In this document: positions 23,901 to 35,900 of the stretch, in pieces
Position numbering within the stretch: position 1 is the first letter of the stretch
Layout of the letters: the number at the start of each line of letters is the position of its first letter
Origin: Ptychodera flava
Lineage: Eukaryota; Hemichordata; Enteropneusta; Ptychoderidae
NCBI RefSeq assembly: GCF_041260155.1
Contig: NC_091942.1
Span: forward strand, 1,684,001-1,748,000
Direction: 5' to 3'
Length of the DNA stretch: 64,000 nt
Translations under genes and position numbers: made by a program
The notes under the pieces: model-generated
What the model saw: the letters and a program-made list of their open reading frames with translations, nothing else
The model's database searches: none
What the model was told of the DNA's origin: nothing

Positions 23901-26900
23901 TGTTTTGTCTTTCCTTTAAACTAAATAGATAATTTTTACAATGACAAATCAACAAAGTTGCACTCTAAAAAGATTATTTCAGTTACTCTTGAAAGAAAAG
24001 GATAATCATTTGTACACTGGCACCTTTAACTCTTTTACTTAGAAGTCCCCTCATGTAATTGTGAGATCCCAAAGAGGTCAAAGGTCATAAGGGTAGAAGG
24101 TCATTCCAAATGAAATGATTTTATGATCCACTTTCTGATGATCAGGTTTAATGTGCACCTACTCAGCAAACAAACCTGCATTTTCAACTGATTACTTAAA
24201 AAAAATAAAATGGCAAAGTCATGCTTTTTTGACCCCCCTGTATAGTGAACTCTTGCACTATGAAATTAATTATTTCAAGCTCATAGCAATAGTTCAGGGG
24301 AGTGAAAGGTTCTCACGTCAACTTTCATGGGAGATGGTTTATGAGATGTGTATTCATGAACTCACAGTGCATATTTATGATGGCAAGTCATCAGGTCAGC
24401 TTGCCATTCTCTGTGTTCGATAATTCCTAATGTGATGAGACCTGTGGGAGCCATTTCCATGACTTCACGGGTAATCCTCAGATGTGTATTACACAGACTA
24501 TTACTCTGAATGAAACTGATCTGTCTTGGGAAAAAAAGGCACCAATTAACAAGGGATCCGTACTAGAGTGGAGAAAAATTTTCATGGAGTAGAAAGGTTG
24601 TCCTTTATCACACTATCTGCCCTGAAAGGGATAAAAACACAGATTTAATAGCACTTAGTGTCTACTGATTTGAGTGAATACTGTGTATTGATCAGGGATC
24701 CTTATTGCAGCACCGTAAAATAGGTCACATCACAAAATATATAAAGCAAAAACAAAAAAATGTGCTGTTATTGTTATAACTTGTTAGATGTGAGCATAGT
24801 ATTAGGGTCTACTGAATTTAAATTCAATTTTCAACTCAATATTACCATATTTACCCAAAATGCTGAGTATTTAGGAATTCAAATTTTTCTCATGGCAAAA
24901 TAATTGCATAAATTGAGAGATATAGGATAATGTGAAAATGCATTGTGTTTCCCTTTTCCAACAAAGTCAGATTTTGTGAGATTTCCCTAAAACATTTACT
25001 GTCATAACATATACATCTGTGTAAAGGTCACACCATAGTATTGCATAGCATTCAACTTCCTAATCTTATTCCACATTGTATTTCAAGAATTACCCTGAGT
25101 TGCTGGCACAGTGCATTTACAGCAGCTTCTGTGAGGCTTTCCCGTCATCATGGAGACAGTTTGACGATGATTTCAAGTCTGACATATGTGACTTGACGTC
25201 TCTATGGATTGCCGGCGTCAAACCCGTACCAAGGTTCCACATGTCATGGAACTATAAAGATTTAGAGCCACAGGGAATGAAAAAGGCTGAGGCTATCTCA
25301 AAGTCCAAGAAAGGTAAAATCAGTGTGGAAATGTGTTTCACATAAATGTAATTGTATTTTACAGTTCATTGTTTTGTAAACTTGACTTTCTGGGCAAATT
25401 GTATACATATGTGTATCAATAAATTTACAATGTTTGGAACAGTAAAATGCTGATCTACTTTTAAACGTTGACCATTTTAAGGTAGAGCTGCATGTTGCCA
25501 ACACAGTTTTTTCAAAGGAATATTTCTTATGAAAGATGACAAGGAAAACCCCTCATACTATGTATTTTCAAAAAGCAGAGACTTTAAAGTTTAGTATGGT
25601 AGCAGTAGTTTACTCGAAGGATGAAGTAGGTGTATATTTTGGGTAAAAACCTCGATTTTGGTATTAATGATAAAAATTAATTTAAGTCAAAAACTTGATG
25701 CTATTTTCTGAAATGTAATATTTCACTTGAAAGAAGAGTATATGTAGAAAAAAACGACTATTTTATTTTGCATTATCTATCCTCATTCTAAAATGGCAAG
25801 GGTTGAAAGACTGACACTCAAAAAAGTGATTAAAATCATGATTAGCAAAATTAAAATGCCTCTTATTCAAAATGTAAGAATTTATTGCCAAACAAAATAG
25901 TCATTTTGTTATATAGCATTTAAGGAACATAATGTGAAAATTTCAGAAAATTTGACCTAGCCAGAGTGGAGTTAAATTCTTTGGAAATTTTGAAATTGGG
26001 AGGAAAAGAAGCCAGGAAATCAGGTGATTTGCATACATTTGCATAAATTAACACTTCTGTATCACGCATTTTACAACTGCTTGACAAGCTAAAAGGTGAA
26101 CCCAACCAATATTTTAATCTTGGATTAAAAATTAATTAAAATTGAATGAATATCTGCGAAAAAGTGATTTTTTAGCAAAATACGCTGTGGTGGGTGCAGC
26201 GCCTCCTTAAACAATTAAAAGAAAAAAATTTCAAAGATAAACATTCACAATATTATGATATAAGAAGACAGGTTCTTTACATGTCTGAGAACAGAATGAG
26301 TAGATAACGTTGATTGATCCATCGTAAAATAGACAACAGTTATACTTCTTGTTTTGATAATGAGAGATTAAATTCAGAAAGACTGAATAGTGTTGTAAAC
26401 CATTGTAAACATGAAAAATGTGGTTAGCCAGGTGAATCATAGAAGAGCATCACGTATTGCAGATACATGATTTGTCCATGCAGTCTCTACATTTGTATGT
26501 TTGTCAATTTGTCTATATATGTATGCATTACAGTGTACTGTATATACTTATGAGCATGTGAATGAATTTTCTAGTTGTGGTATGTGTGTTAACATTTGCT
26601 CATCTAATGTTCTTTCTCAAAGTAAGAATAGCCAGCAGAGAATAGTCACATCTTTCACTGTCTTCGCCACAGAGAACAGGTGGAGAATGATGGTAAATTA
26701 CAAATTTTACAAATTCACAAAGTGTCGTTTCACTCTCCACAGGGAACATATTAGACTTGGATTTCCTGTCAGTTGAAAGTTCTCGGTCGAGTAATGATGC
26801 GTCCACAGTGTCAGACACTAGCCCAACATCTTCAGTGGTGTTTTCTACAAAACCTAGTAAAACAGATCGTAGGAAGCCCAGTCTCAGACGGGATACAAAG

Positions 26901-29900
26901 GTGAGCAATGCATCGTCCACCACAAGCAGTACCCAGTCTGAGAGTGACTATATTGGTTCAGTGTCTGACGCTCAGAAGCAGATCTCGCCGCGAAGTGTAA
27001 AACCAGCAAGCACAAACAAACTGACAAAACAGAAAATGAACCTCAACGGAACTGACTTCGGTGTGAAAATGCGAACCGATGCCCTGACACCGATTACAGA
27101 AAACACGCACTTTGAAAGTGAAGACATGAGTGAGGAACGGGCACGTCTGCCCATACACAGGCAGTCACAAAGCCCTCGTAAGAGCGTGCTGTTGAACCAA
27201 CAGCGAAGATCATCTCTTACGATGGATGGCAAGCTTCAAAAGCCATACAAATATCGCAGTCCTGACCGGAGCCCTGACAGGAGTAGCAACCATTCCAAAA
27301 GCCCACGTTACATGACTAAGTCAGAAGCTGATATGACAACTGGAACACAAGATGGAGCAAAAAGCAGCAAGAGTGGCATTGGACCAACACAGCAATCCTA
27401 TACCAGTATTACTCATGTTACATCTATGTCTACAATGAGACCACAGGCTGATAAGAAAAAGAGAGAGGTGTGTACATTTAAAACTTTGAACCCTTATATA
27501 TTCTCATTTTTCCCCATTTTATCTGATTTATATTTTGGTAATTTCGCTCAATGTATTGAAGATTATCTGCCCTTAAGTTCACAATGTCAAAATTTTATTG
27601 TTAGTTTAATAAATAATATGTCAGTTTATCTCGATTGTTATTTCTATTCACAGCATACAGTGATCAGTTTCGTAAATTTTAAACAAAATTTTGTCTCAAA
27701 ATGAATCAAGACAATTTTCAAAGCATTCAAAATTAATAAATGTGCAATACTGGTGAGGTTCGTATTCTACTGATATGGTTACAGTGATATGGTTTCAGTT
27801 TGATAGTGTCTAGTGTTTGCATTGAATATAACAAGTACATGTAAATATGTTGTGTTGAACTCTCACAAGCTTTAATATTATTGCGTTGATCAACAAGCAA
27901 CAACTGTCTCTTTAGGAACCAATAATATTTTTATGATGTGTCTTACCCTGAAATCTTCCAATAACTGATATATTTGACACAACTAGATAGTAGTCTTCCC
28001 GACAACAAAGTTTCAGGCATTATGATCAAAAGACAGTGTTCTCCACAAATGAAAATAAAAGGCGGGCGGCTAATTAGCATATTTATTTGCATAATATTTG
28101 CATACAATTTACATATCACCAGGGCTATTCACAAGGCATTCAGTGATGAGATACTAGTATACTTCTGACATTTTTAATATTTTTCTCCATTCAGCAGTGA
28201 TAACTGGCAAGCTATACAATTTATTTTTAAATTTAAATCCTTTTTATTTACATTAAATAAATAATAAAACATCAAAAGTGAAAAAAAAACATTGAACTAA
28301 TACAAACAATACACAATTTAGTATATTGCACAATACCAACATGAAAATTCAAAAGTAGGCCTACATGAGAAGTAATCAGTGTTCGAAATAATCGGTGGCA
28401 AATGGTGGCACGTTTTCATATGATCCTCTGTTACTATATGTTTGTCTGTAGCCCGATTGGTAAAGCCATGAACGTCTTTTTTTTACGTGCGGCGTCCATG
28501 ACAAGTTGATGCGGGACTGAATATTTGCACTAAGTTACGATGCATGCGGAGTCAGCGGAGCATGCCTGCAGAGAAACATACGTTGACTTTAAAACTCTAT
28601 TCATAATAAAGAGAGGCCCGAAAAAAAATGATACCAGGTATTTCCAAGAGAAAGATTTGAAATTTCATCGACTCATAGTTCGGCAAACGTACAAAACTTT
28701 GACAACTGCGCGGCGTAGGCTGCCATGCATGTTACGTTTGTGTGGAGCACGCTGGCGCTCTTGATCTCGATCACACGCGACCTTTGAACTATACAGTACA
28801 GAACCGTATGTACATAGCTGCTGTATTCGGATGATCACACGAATGATGATTTTAGCTCGTGCAGTTTCTTTTTACTTCATTTCATTGTGCCTTTAATATT
28901 TTAAAACGGTCACGGATTTTGAAACTTGATCAAACGCAACTGCTTCTCAAAGTCAATCGAGTGAATCGCATGCAAGTTACGAATGCGTGACAGGAAGTGA
29001 CACACATGGCTTCAACGTCATGTGGACGTACACGGATCTCAAAATGGCTAACTCGGCTCGGATACGCAACGACCTGAACACGCGAAGTACCATACTCTTT
29101 GCGTCTGATATTTCTGTCAACCAATCGTACGATTTTAGCCACATCTGATCGAAATCACTTTTACTGACCTTCGGATCCTTACAAGTACGAGACATTTGTG
29201 GCAATGGTAGTTGCCTATAGTATAGATGCTTTGACTGGCAGACAGTCCATGTAGCCGACAATGAGATGCTAATGATATGCAGAATGTACAAGTTTCAGGT
29301 TTCGTCGACCAACTTCCCCCTCTTGGGTACAACTTCAAACTCAGAAATACCAAGTCGGTGGCTATCGCCTGTTACATAATTCAATAGCAAACTTGTGGAA
29401 GTTGGCTAGTTCGTGGGATCCTCTGCCAACTTGCCAACTTACTTGCCAACTTTCATTGGTGGAAGTTGGCGGGGGCCTCTGCCAACTTGCCAACTTACTT
29501 GCCAACTTTCAATGGGGAAGTTGGCGGGGGCCTCTGCCAACTTGCCAACTACTTACTTCCCAACTTTCATTGGTGGAAGTTGGCGGGGGCCTCTGCCAAC
29601 TTGCCAACTTACTTGCCAACTTTCAATGGGGAAGTTGGCGGAGGCCTCTGCCAACTCGACCAATTAAAGTTGGCAAGTAAGTAAGTTGGCAAGTTAGCAC
29701 AGGCTTCCGCCAACTTCCACCCATGAAAGTTGGCAAGTAAGTTGGCAAGCTGGCACAGACCTCCACCAACTTCCACCCATGAAAGTTGGCAAGAAAGTAA
29801 GTTGGCAAGTTGGCAGAGGCCCCCGCCAACTTCCACCCATGAAAGTTGTCAAGTAAGTTGGCAAGTTGGCAGAGGCCCTCGCCAACTTCCACCCATGAAA

Positions 29901-32900
29901 GTTGGCAAGTAAGTAAGTTGGCAAGTTGGCAGAGGCCCCCGCCAACTTCCCGGTATGAAAGTTGGCAAGTAAGTTGGCAAGTTGGCAGAGGCCTCCTCCA
30001 ACTTCCACCCATGAAAGTTGGAAAGTAAGTAAGTTGGCAAGTTGGCAGAGGCCCCCGCCAACTTCCACCCATGAAAGTTGGCAAGTAAGTAAGTTGGCAA
30101 GTTGGCAGAGGCCCCCGCCAACTTCCACCCATGAAAGTTGGCAAGTAAGTAAGTTGGCAAGTTGGCACAGGCCCCGCCAACTTCCACCCATTAAAGTTGG
30201 CAAGTAAGTTGGCAAGTTGGCAGAGGCCCCTGCCAACTTCAACCCATGAAAGTTGGCAAGTAAGTTGGCAAGTTGGCACAGGCCCCCGCCAACTTCCGGC
30301 AGACAGTCAATGTAGCCGACAATAAGATGCTAATGATATGCAGAATGTACAAGTTTCAGGTTTCGTCGACCAACTTCCCCCTCTTGGGTACAACTTCAAA
30401 CTCTGAAATACCAAGTCGGTGGCTATCGTCTGTTACATAATTCAATAGCAAACTTGCGGAAGTTGGCAAGTTCGTGGGACCCTCTGCCAACTTGCCAACT
30501 TACTTGCCAACTTTCAATGGGGAAGTTGGCGGGGGCCTCTGCCAACTTGCCAACTTACTTACTTGCCAACTTTCATGCGTGGAAGTTGGTGGCGCCCTTT
30601 GCCAAGTTGTGGAAGTTGGCAAGTTCGTGGGACCCTCTGCCAACTTGCCAACTTACTTGCCAACTTTCAATGGGGAAGTTGGCGGGGGCCTCTGCCAACT
30701 TGCCAACTTACTTACTTGCCAACTTTCATGCGTGGAAGTTGGTGGCGCCCTTTGCCAAGTTGTGGAAGTTGGCAAGTTCGTGGGACCCTCTGCCAACTTG
30801 CCAACTTACTTGCCAACTTTCAATGGGGAAGTTGGCGGGGGCCTCTGCCAACTTGCCAACTTACTTACTTGCCAACTTTCATGCAGTTGGCAAGTTGGCA
30901 GAGGCCCCCGCCAACTTCCACCCATGAAAGTTGGCAAGTAAGTAAGTTGGCAAGTTGGCAGACACCCCGCCAACTTCCCGTTATGAAAGTTGGCAAGTAA
31001 GTTGGCAAGTTGGCACAGGCCTCTGCCAACGTCCACCCATGAAAGTTGGCAAGTAAGTAAGTTGGCAAGTTGGCAGAGGCCCCCGCCAACTTCCATCCAT
31101 TTAAGTTGGCAAGTAAGTAAGTTGGCAAGTTGGCAGAGGCCTCCGCCAACTTCCACCCATGAAAGTTCGCAAGAAAGTAAGTTGGCAAGTTGGCAGAGGC
31201 CCCCGCCAACTTCCACCCATGAAAGTTGTCAAGTAAGTTGGCAAGTTGGCAGAGGCCTCTGCCAACTTCCACCCAGGAAAGTTGGCAAGAAAGTAAGTTG
31301 GCAAGTTTGCAGAGGCCCCCGCCAACTTCCATCCATTTAAGTTGGCAAGTAGTAAAATGGCAAGTTGGCAGAGGCCCCCGCCAACTTCAACCCATGAAAG
31401 TTGGCAAGTAAGTTGGCAAGTTGGCAGAGGCCTCCGCCAACTTCCACCCATGAAAGTTGTCAAGTAAGTTGGCAAGTTGGCAGAGGCCCCCGCCAACTTC
31501 CATCCATTTAAGTTGGCAAGTAAGTAAAATGGCAAGTTGGCAGAGGCCCCCGCCAACTTCAACCCATGAAAGTTGGCAAGTCATGTTGGCAAGTTGGCAG
31601 AGGCCTCCGCAAACTTCCACCCATGAAAGTTGGCAAGTAAATAAGTTGGCAAGTTGGCAGACACCCCCGCCAACTTCCCGGTATGAAAGTTGGCAAGTAA
31701 GTTGGCAAGTTGGCACAGGCCTCTGCCAACTTCCATCCATGAAAGTTGGCAAGTAAGTAAGTTGGCAAGTTGGCAGAGGCCCCCGCCAACTTCCATCCAT
31801 TTAAGTTGGCAAGTAAGTAAGTTGGCAAGTTGGCAGAGGCCCCCGCCAACTTCCCTGTATGAAAGTTGGCAAGTAAGTTGGCAAGTTGGCAGAGGCCTCC
31901 GCCAACTTCCACCCATGAAAGTTGGCAAGTAAGTAAGTTGGCAAGTTGGCAGAGGCCCCCGCCAACTTCAACCCATGAAAGTTGGCAAGAAAGTAAGTTG
32001 GCAAGTTGGCAGAGGCCCCCGCCAACTTCCACCCATGAAAGTTGTCAAGTAAGTTGGCAAGTTGGCAGAGGCCCCCGCCAACTTCCACCCATGAAAGTTG
32101 GCAAGTAAGTAAGTTGGCAAGTTGGCAGAGGCCCCCGCCAACTTCCGAGTATGAAAGTTGGCAAGTAAGTTGGCAAGTTGGCACAGGCCTCCGCCAACTT
32201 CCACCATGATCAGTTGGCAAGTAAGTAAGTTGGCAAGTTGGCAGTCACCCCCGCCAACTTCCCGGTATGAAAGTTGGCAAGTAAGTTGGCAAGTTGGCAC
32301 AGGCCTCTGCCAACTTCCACCCATGAAAGTTGGCAAGTAAGTAAGTTGGCAAGTTGGCAGAGGCCTCCGCCAACTTCCACCCATGAAAGTTGGCAAGTAA
32401 GTAAGTTGGCAAGTTGGCGCAGGCCCCTGCCAACTTCCACCCATGAAAGTTGGCAAGTAAGTTAGCAAGTTGGCAGATGCCCCTGCCAACTTCCACCCAT
32501 GAAAGTTGGCAAGTAAGTAAGTTGGCAAGTTGGCAGAGGCCCCTGCCAACTTCCACCCATGAAAGTTGGCAAGTAAGTTAGCAAGTTGGCAGATGCCCCT
32601 GCCAACTTCCACCCATGAAAGTAGGCAAGTAAGTACGTTGGCAAGTTGGCAGAGGCCCCCGCCAACTTCCCAGTATGAAAGTTGGCAAGTAAGTTGGCAA
32701 GTTGGCACAGGCCTCCGCCAACTTCCACCCATGAAAGTTCGCAAGAAAGTAAGTTGGCAAGTTGGCAGAGGCCCCCGCCAACTTCCACCCATGAAAGTTG
32801 TCAAGTAAGTTGGCAAGTTGGCAGAGGCCCCCGCCAACTTCCACCCATGAAAGTTGGCAAGAAAGTAAGTTGGCAAGTTGGCAGAGGCCCCCGCCAACTT

Positions 32901-35900
32901 CCACCCATGAAAGTTGTCAAGTAAGTTGGCAAGTTGGCAGAGGCCCCCGCCAACTTCCACCCATGAAAGTTGGCAAGTAAGTAAGTTGGCAAGTTGGCAG
33001 AGGCCCCCGCCAACTTCCCGGTATGAAAGTTGGCAAGTAAGTTGGCAAGTTGGCACAGGCCTCTGCCAACTTCCACCCATGAAAGTTGGCAAGTAAGTAA
33101 GTTGGCAAGTTGGCAGAGGCCCCCGCCAACTTCCATCCATTTAAGTTGGCAAGTAAGTAAATGGCAAGTTGGCAGAGGCCCCCGCCAACTTCAACCCATG
33201 AAAGTTCACAAGAAAGTAAGTTGGCAAGTTGGCAGAGGCCCCCGCCAACTTCCACCTATGAAAGTTGTCAAGTAAGTTGGCAAGTTGGCAGAGGCCTCTG
33301 CCAACTTCCACCCGGGAAAGTTGGCAAGAAAGTAAGTTGGCAAGTTGGCAGAGGCCCCCGCCAACTTCCATCCATTTAAGTTGGCAAGTAAGTAAAATGG
33401 CAAGTTGGCAGAGGCCCCCGCCAACTTCAACCCATGAAAGTTGGCAAGTCAGTTGGCAAGTTGGCAGAGGCCTCCGCCAACTTCCACCCATGAAAGTTGT
33501 CAAGTAAGTTGGCAAGTTGGCAGAGGCCCCCGCCAACTTCCCGGTATGAAAGTTGGCAAGTAAGTTGGCAAGTTGGCACAGGCCTCTGCCAACTTCCACC
33601 CATGAAAGTTGGCAAGTAAGTAAGTTGGCAAGTTGGCAGAGGCCCCCGCCAACTTCCATCCATTAAAGTTGGCAAGTAAGTAAATTGGCAAGTTGGCAGA
33701 GGCCCCCGCCAACTTCCACCCATGAAAGTTGGCAAGAAAGTAAGTTGGCAAGTTGGCAGAGGCCCCCGCCAACTTCCACCTATGAAAGTTGTCAAGTAAG
33801 TTGGCAAGTTGGCAGAGGCCCCCGCCAACTTCCACCCAGGAAAGTTGGCAAGAAAGTAAGTTGGCAAGTTGGCAGAGGCCCCCGCCAACTTCCATCCATT
33901 TAAGTTGGCAAGTAAGTAAAATGGCAAGTTGGCAGAGGCCCCCGCCAACTTCAACCCATGAAAGTTGGCAAGTCAGTTGGCAAGTTGGCAGAGGCCCCCG
34001 CCAACTTCCACCCATGAAAGTTGTCAAGTAAGTTTGCAAGTTGGCAGAGGCCCCCGCCAACTTCCATCCAGTTAAGTTGGCAAGTAAGTAAGTTGGCAAG
34101 TTGGCAGAGGCCCCCGCCAACTTCAACCCATGAAAGTTGGCAAGTAAGTTGGCAAGTTGGCAGAGGCCCCCGCCAACTTCCACCCATGAAAGTTGGCAAG
34201 TAAGTAAGTTGGCAAGTTGGCAGACGCCCCCGCCAACTTCCCGGTATGAAAGTTGGCAAGTAAGTTGGCAAGTTGGCACAGGCCTCTGCCAACTTCCACC
34301 CATGAAAGTTGGCAAGTAAGTAAGTTGGCAAGTTGGCAGAGGCCCCCGCCAACTTCCATCCATTTAAGTTGGCAAGTAAGTAAGTTGGCAAGTTGGCAGA
34401 GGCCCCCGCCAACTTCCCTGTATGAAAGTTGGCAAGTAAGTTGGCAAGTTGGCAGAGGCCTCCGCCAACTTCCACCCATGAAAGTTGGCAAGTAAGTAAG
34501 TTGGCAAGTTGGCGCAGGCCCCCGCCAACTTCCACCCATGAAAGTTCGCAAGTAAGTAAGTTGGCAAGTTGGCAGAGGTCCCCGCAACTTTCCAGTTGTC
34601 AAGTAAGTTGCCAAGAGGGCAGAGGCCTGTGTCATCTATTATTGTCTTCTCATTTACATATTTTTCGTGTAACCCCATGTTCGTGTCGGCTACATAGACT
34701 ATCTGCCTTTGACTGAGTGCCCCCTGGCAAAAATGCACACCGAGCCTTGTACCGTGTCCGTTGTATGAAATGGACGGTGTCTGTACGGTACGGTCGGCAG
34801 CTTAACACATTTCAAGCTTTTTGAATTGAAGTCTCAGCCAATGTTCATCGGCACTACGGTCGTTTCACACTAAAAGCTCGCTGAAATAAAAGCGTGACAA
34901 AATCGCCGCTGAGAAACAATAGGTCTTCAACCACATTTACTAAAGAGTATCGGCGGATATGAAAGAGGATCGGGCGAAAAAAATAAAGGATCGGGGCCGA
35001 TCCTGTTACTGTTGTGTGAAGATAAGAATGGACAGTGAAATTGATCTAAATGTTATCACACTTTTGTAATTGGTTTGTAAAGTTGTTTCAAAACTTGCCT
35101 TAGAAGTTGCACTGACTTGTTATAATTGCGGTGAAAATCAGAGAGCTTTTATGGACCCCTAATAAACACACACCATGGGAGTACACTTTGCGGTGCACTT
35201 CACATACGCAGAATCATATTACATTCCTTACCGCCGCCCTGAGTGTCACAGCCAAGTCAGGTCTAGTTGTCATTAGACTCTTGTTGTCTTCGCACTGTAT
35301 GAAGTTCTTTGTGCAAAAAAAATCATGATCCGCGGGAAAAGAGGTGTACATACGCCAGAAGCAGTACGTGAGAAAGTTCTCGAAATGTACGTGGATGGAA
35401 AGTCATTTCGACAGATATCAGCGTAAGACATGCTGTGAAAGTCATCCTCAGAAATGAAGACGGGCACTATCCGTGTTTGGGAATAGTACGAGAACTCGAC
35501 TTTGAACATATACTCGGCCATGGCCACTACTGAAATACAAGTGTGTGTACACTTGTAGGAAACATTTATCCCACAACATAGACACTAATCAGTTCCTACA
35601 CCAGCCGAGAGGTTTTATTGCTTATTTCAGCAATTACAGCTGAAGCCTGCTGTGAAACAACACTATCATCCGTCTGTTCTTTGCCGCAAGTTAATTACAA
35701 GTACTGATACTGCAGCAAGTTTTGGAACAACTTTACAAACCAATTACACAAGTGTGATAACATTTGGATCAATTTCACTGTCCATTCTTATCTTCACACG
35801 ACCATAAACGGCCTGGGAGAACATTGAGGATTGCAGGCAGTCGCAAAACAAACCTAGAGATGTGTGAACGGCCCCTCTTTATTACACGACGTTGTCAGTT

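Noticed and set aside
27468..27704. Extension of FAM227A exon 9 to the stop at 27704
   Set aside because: The composition changes abruptly to AT-rich at a GAG|GTGTGT donor, and splicing at 27467 gives the phase that exon 10 needs. A retained-intron isoform is possible but unsupported.
29393..34738. Many overlapping open frames of 60-390 codons in both strands
   Set aside because: They are translations of the 56/60-bp minisatellite. Several frames are open at once because the unit lacks stops, and the sequence has no start or splice context.
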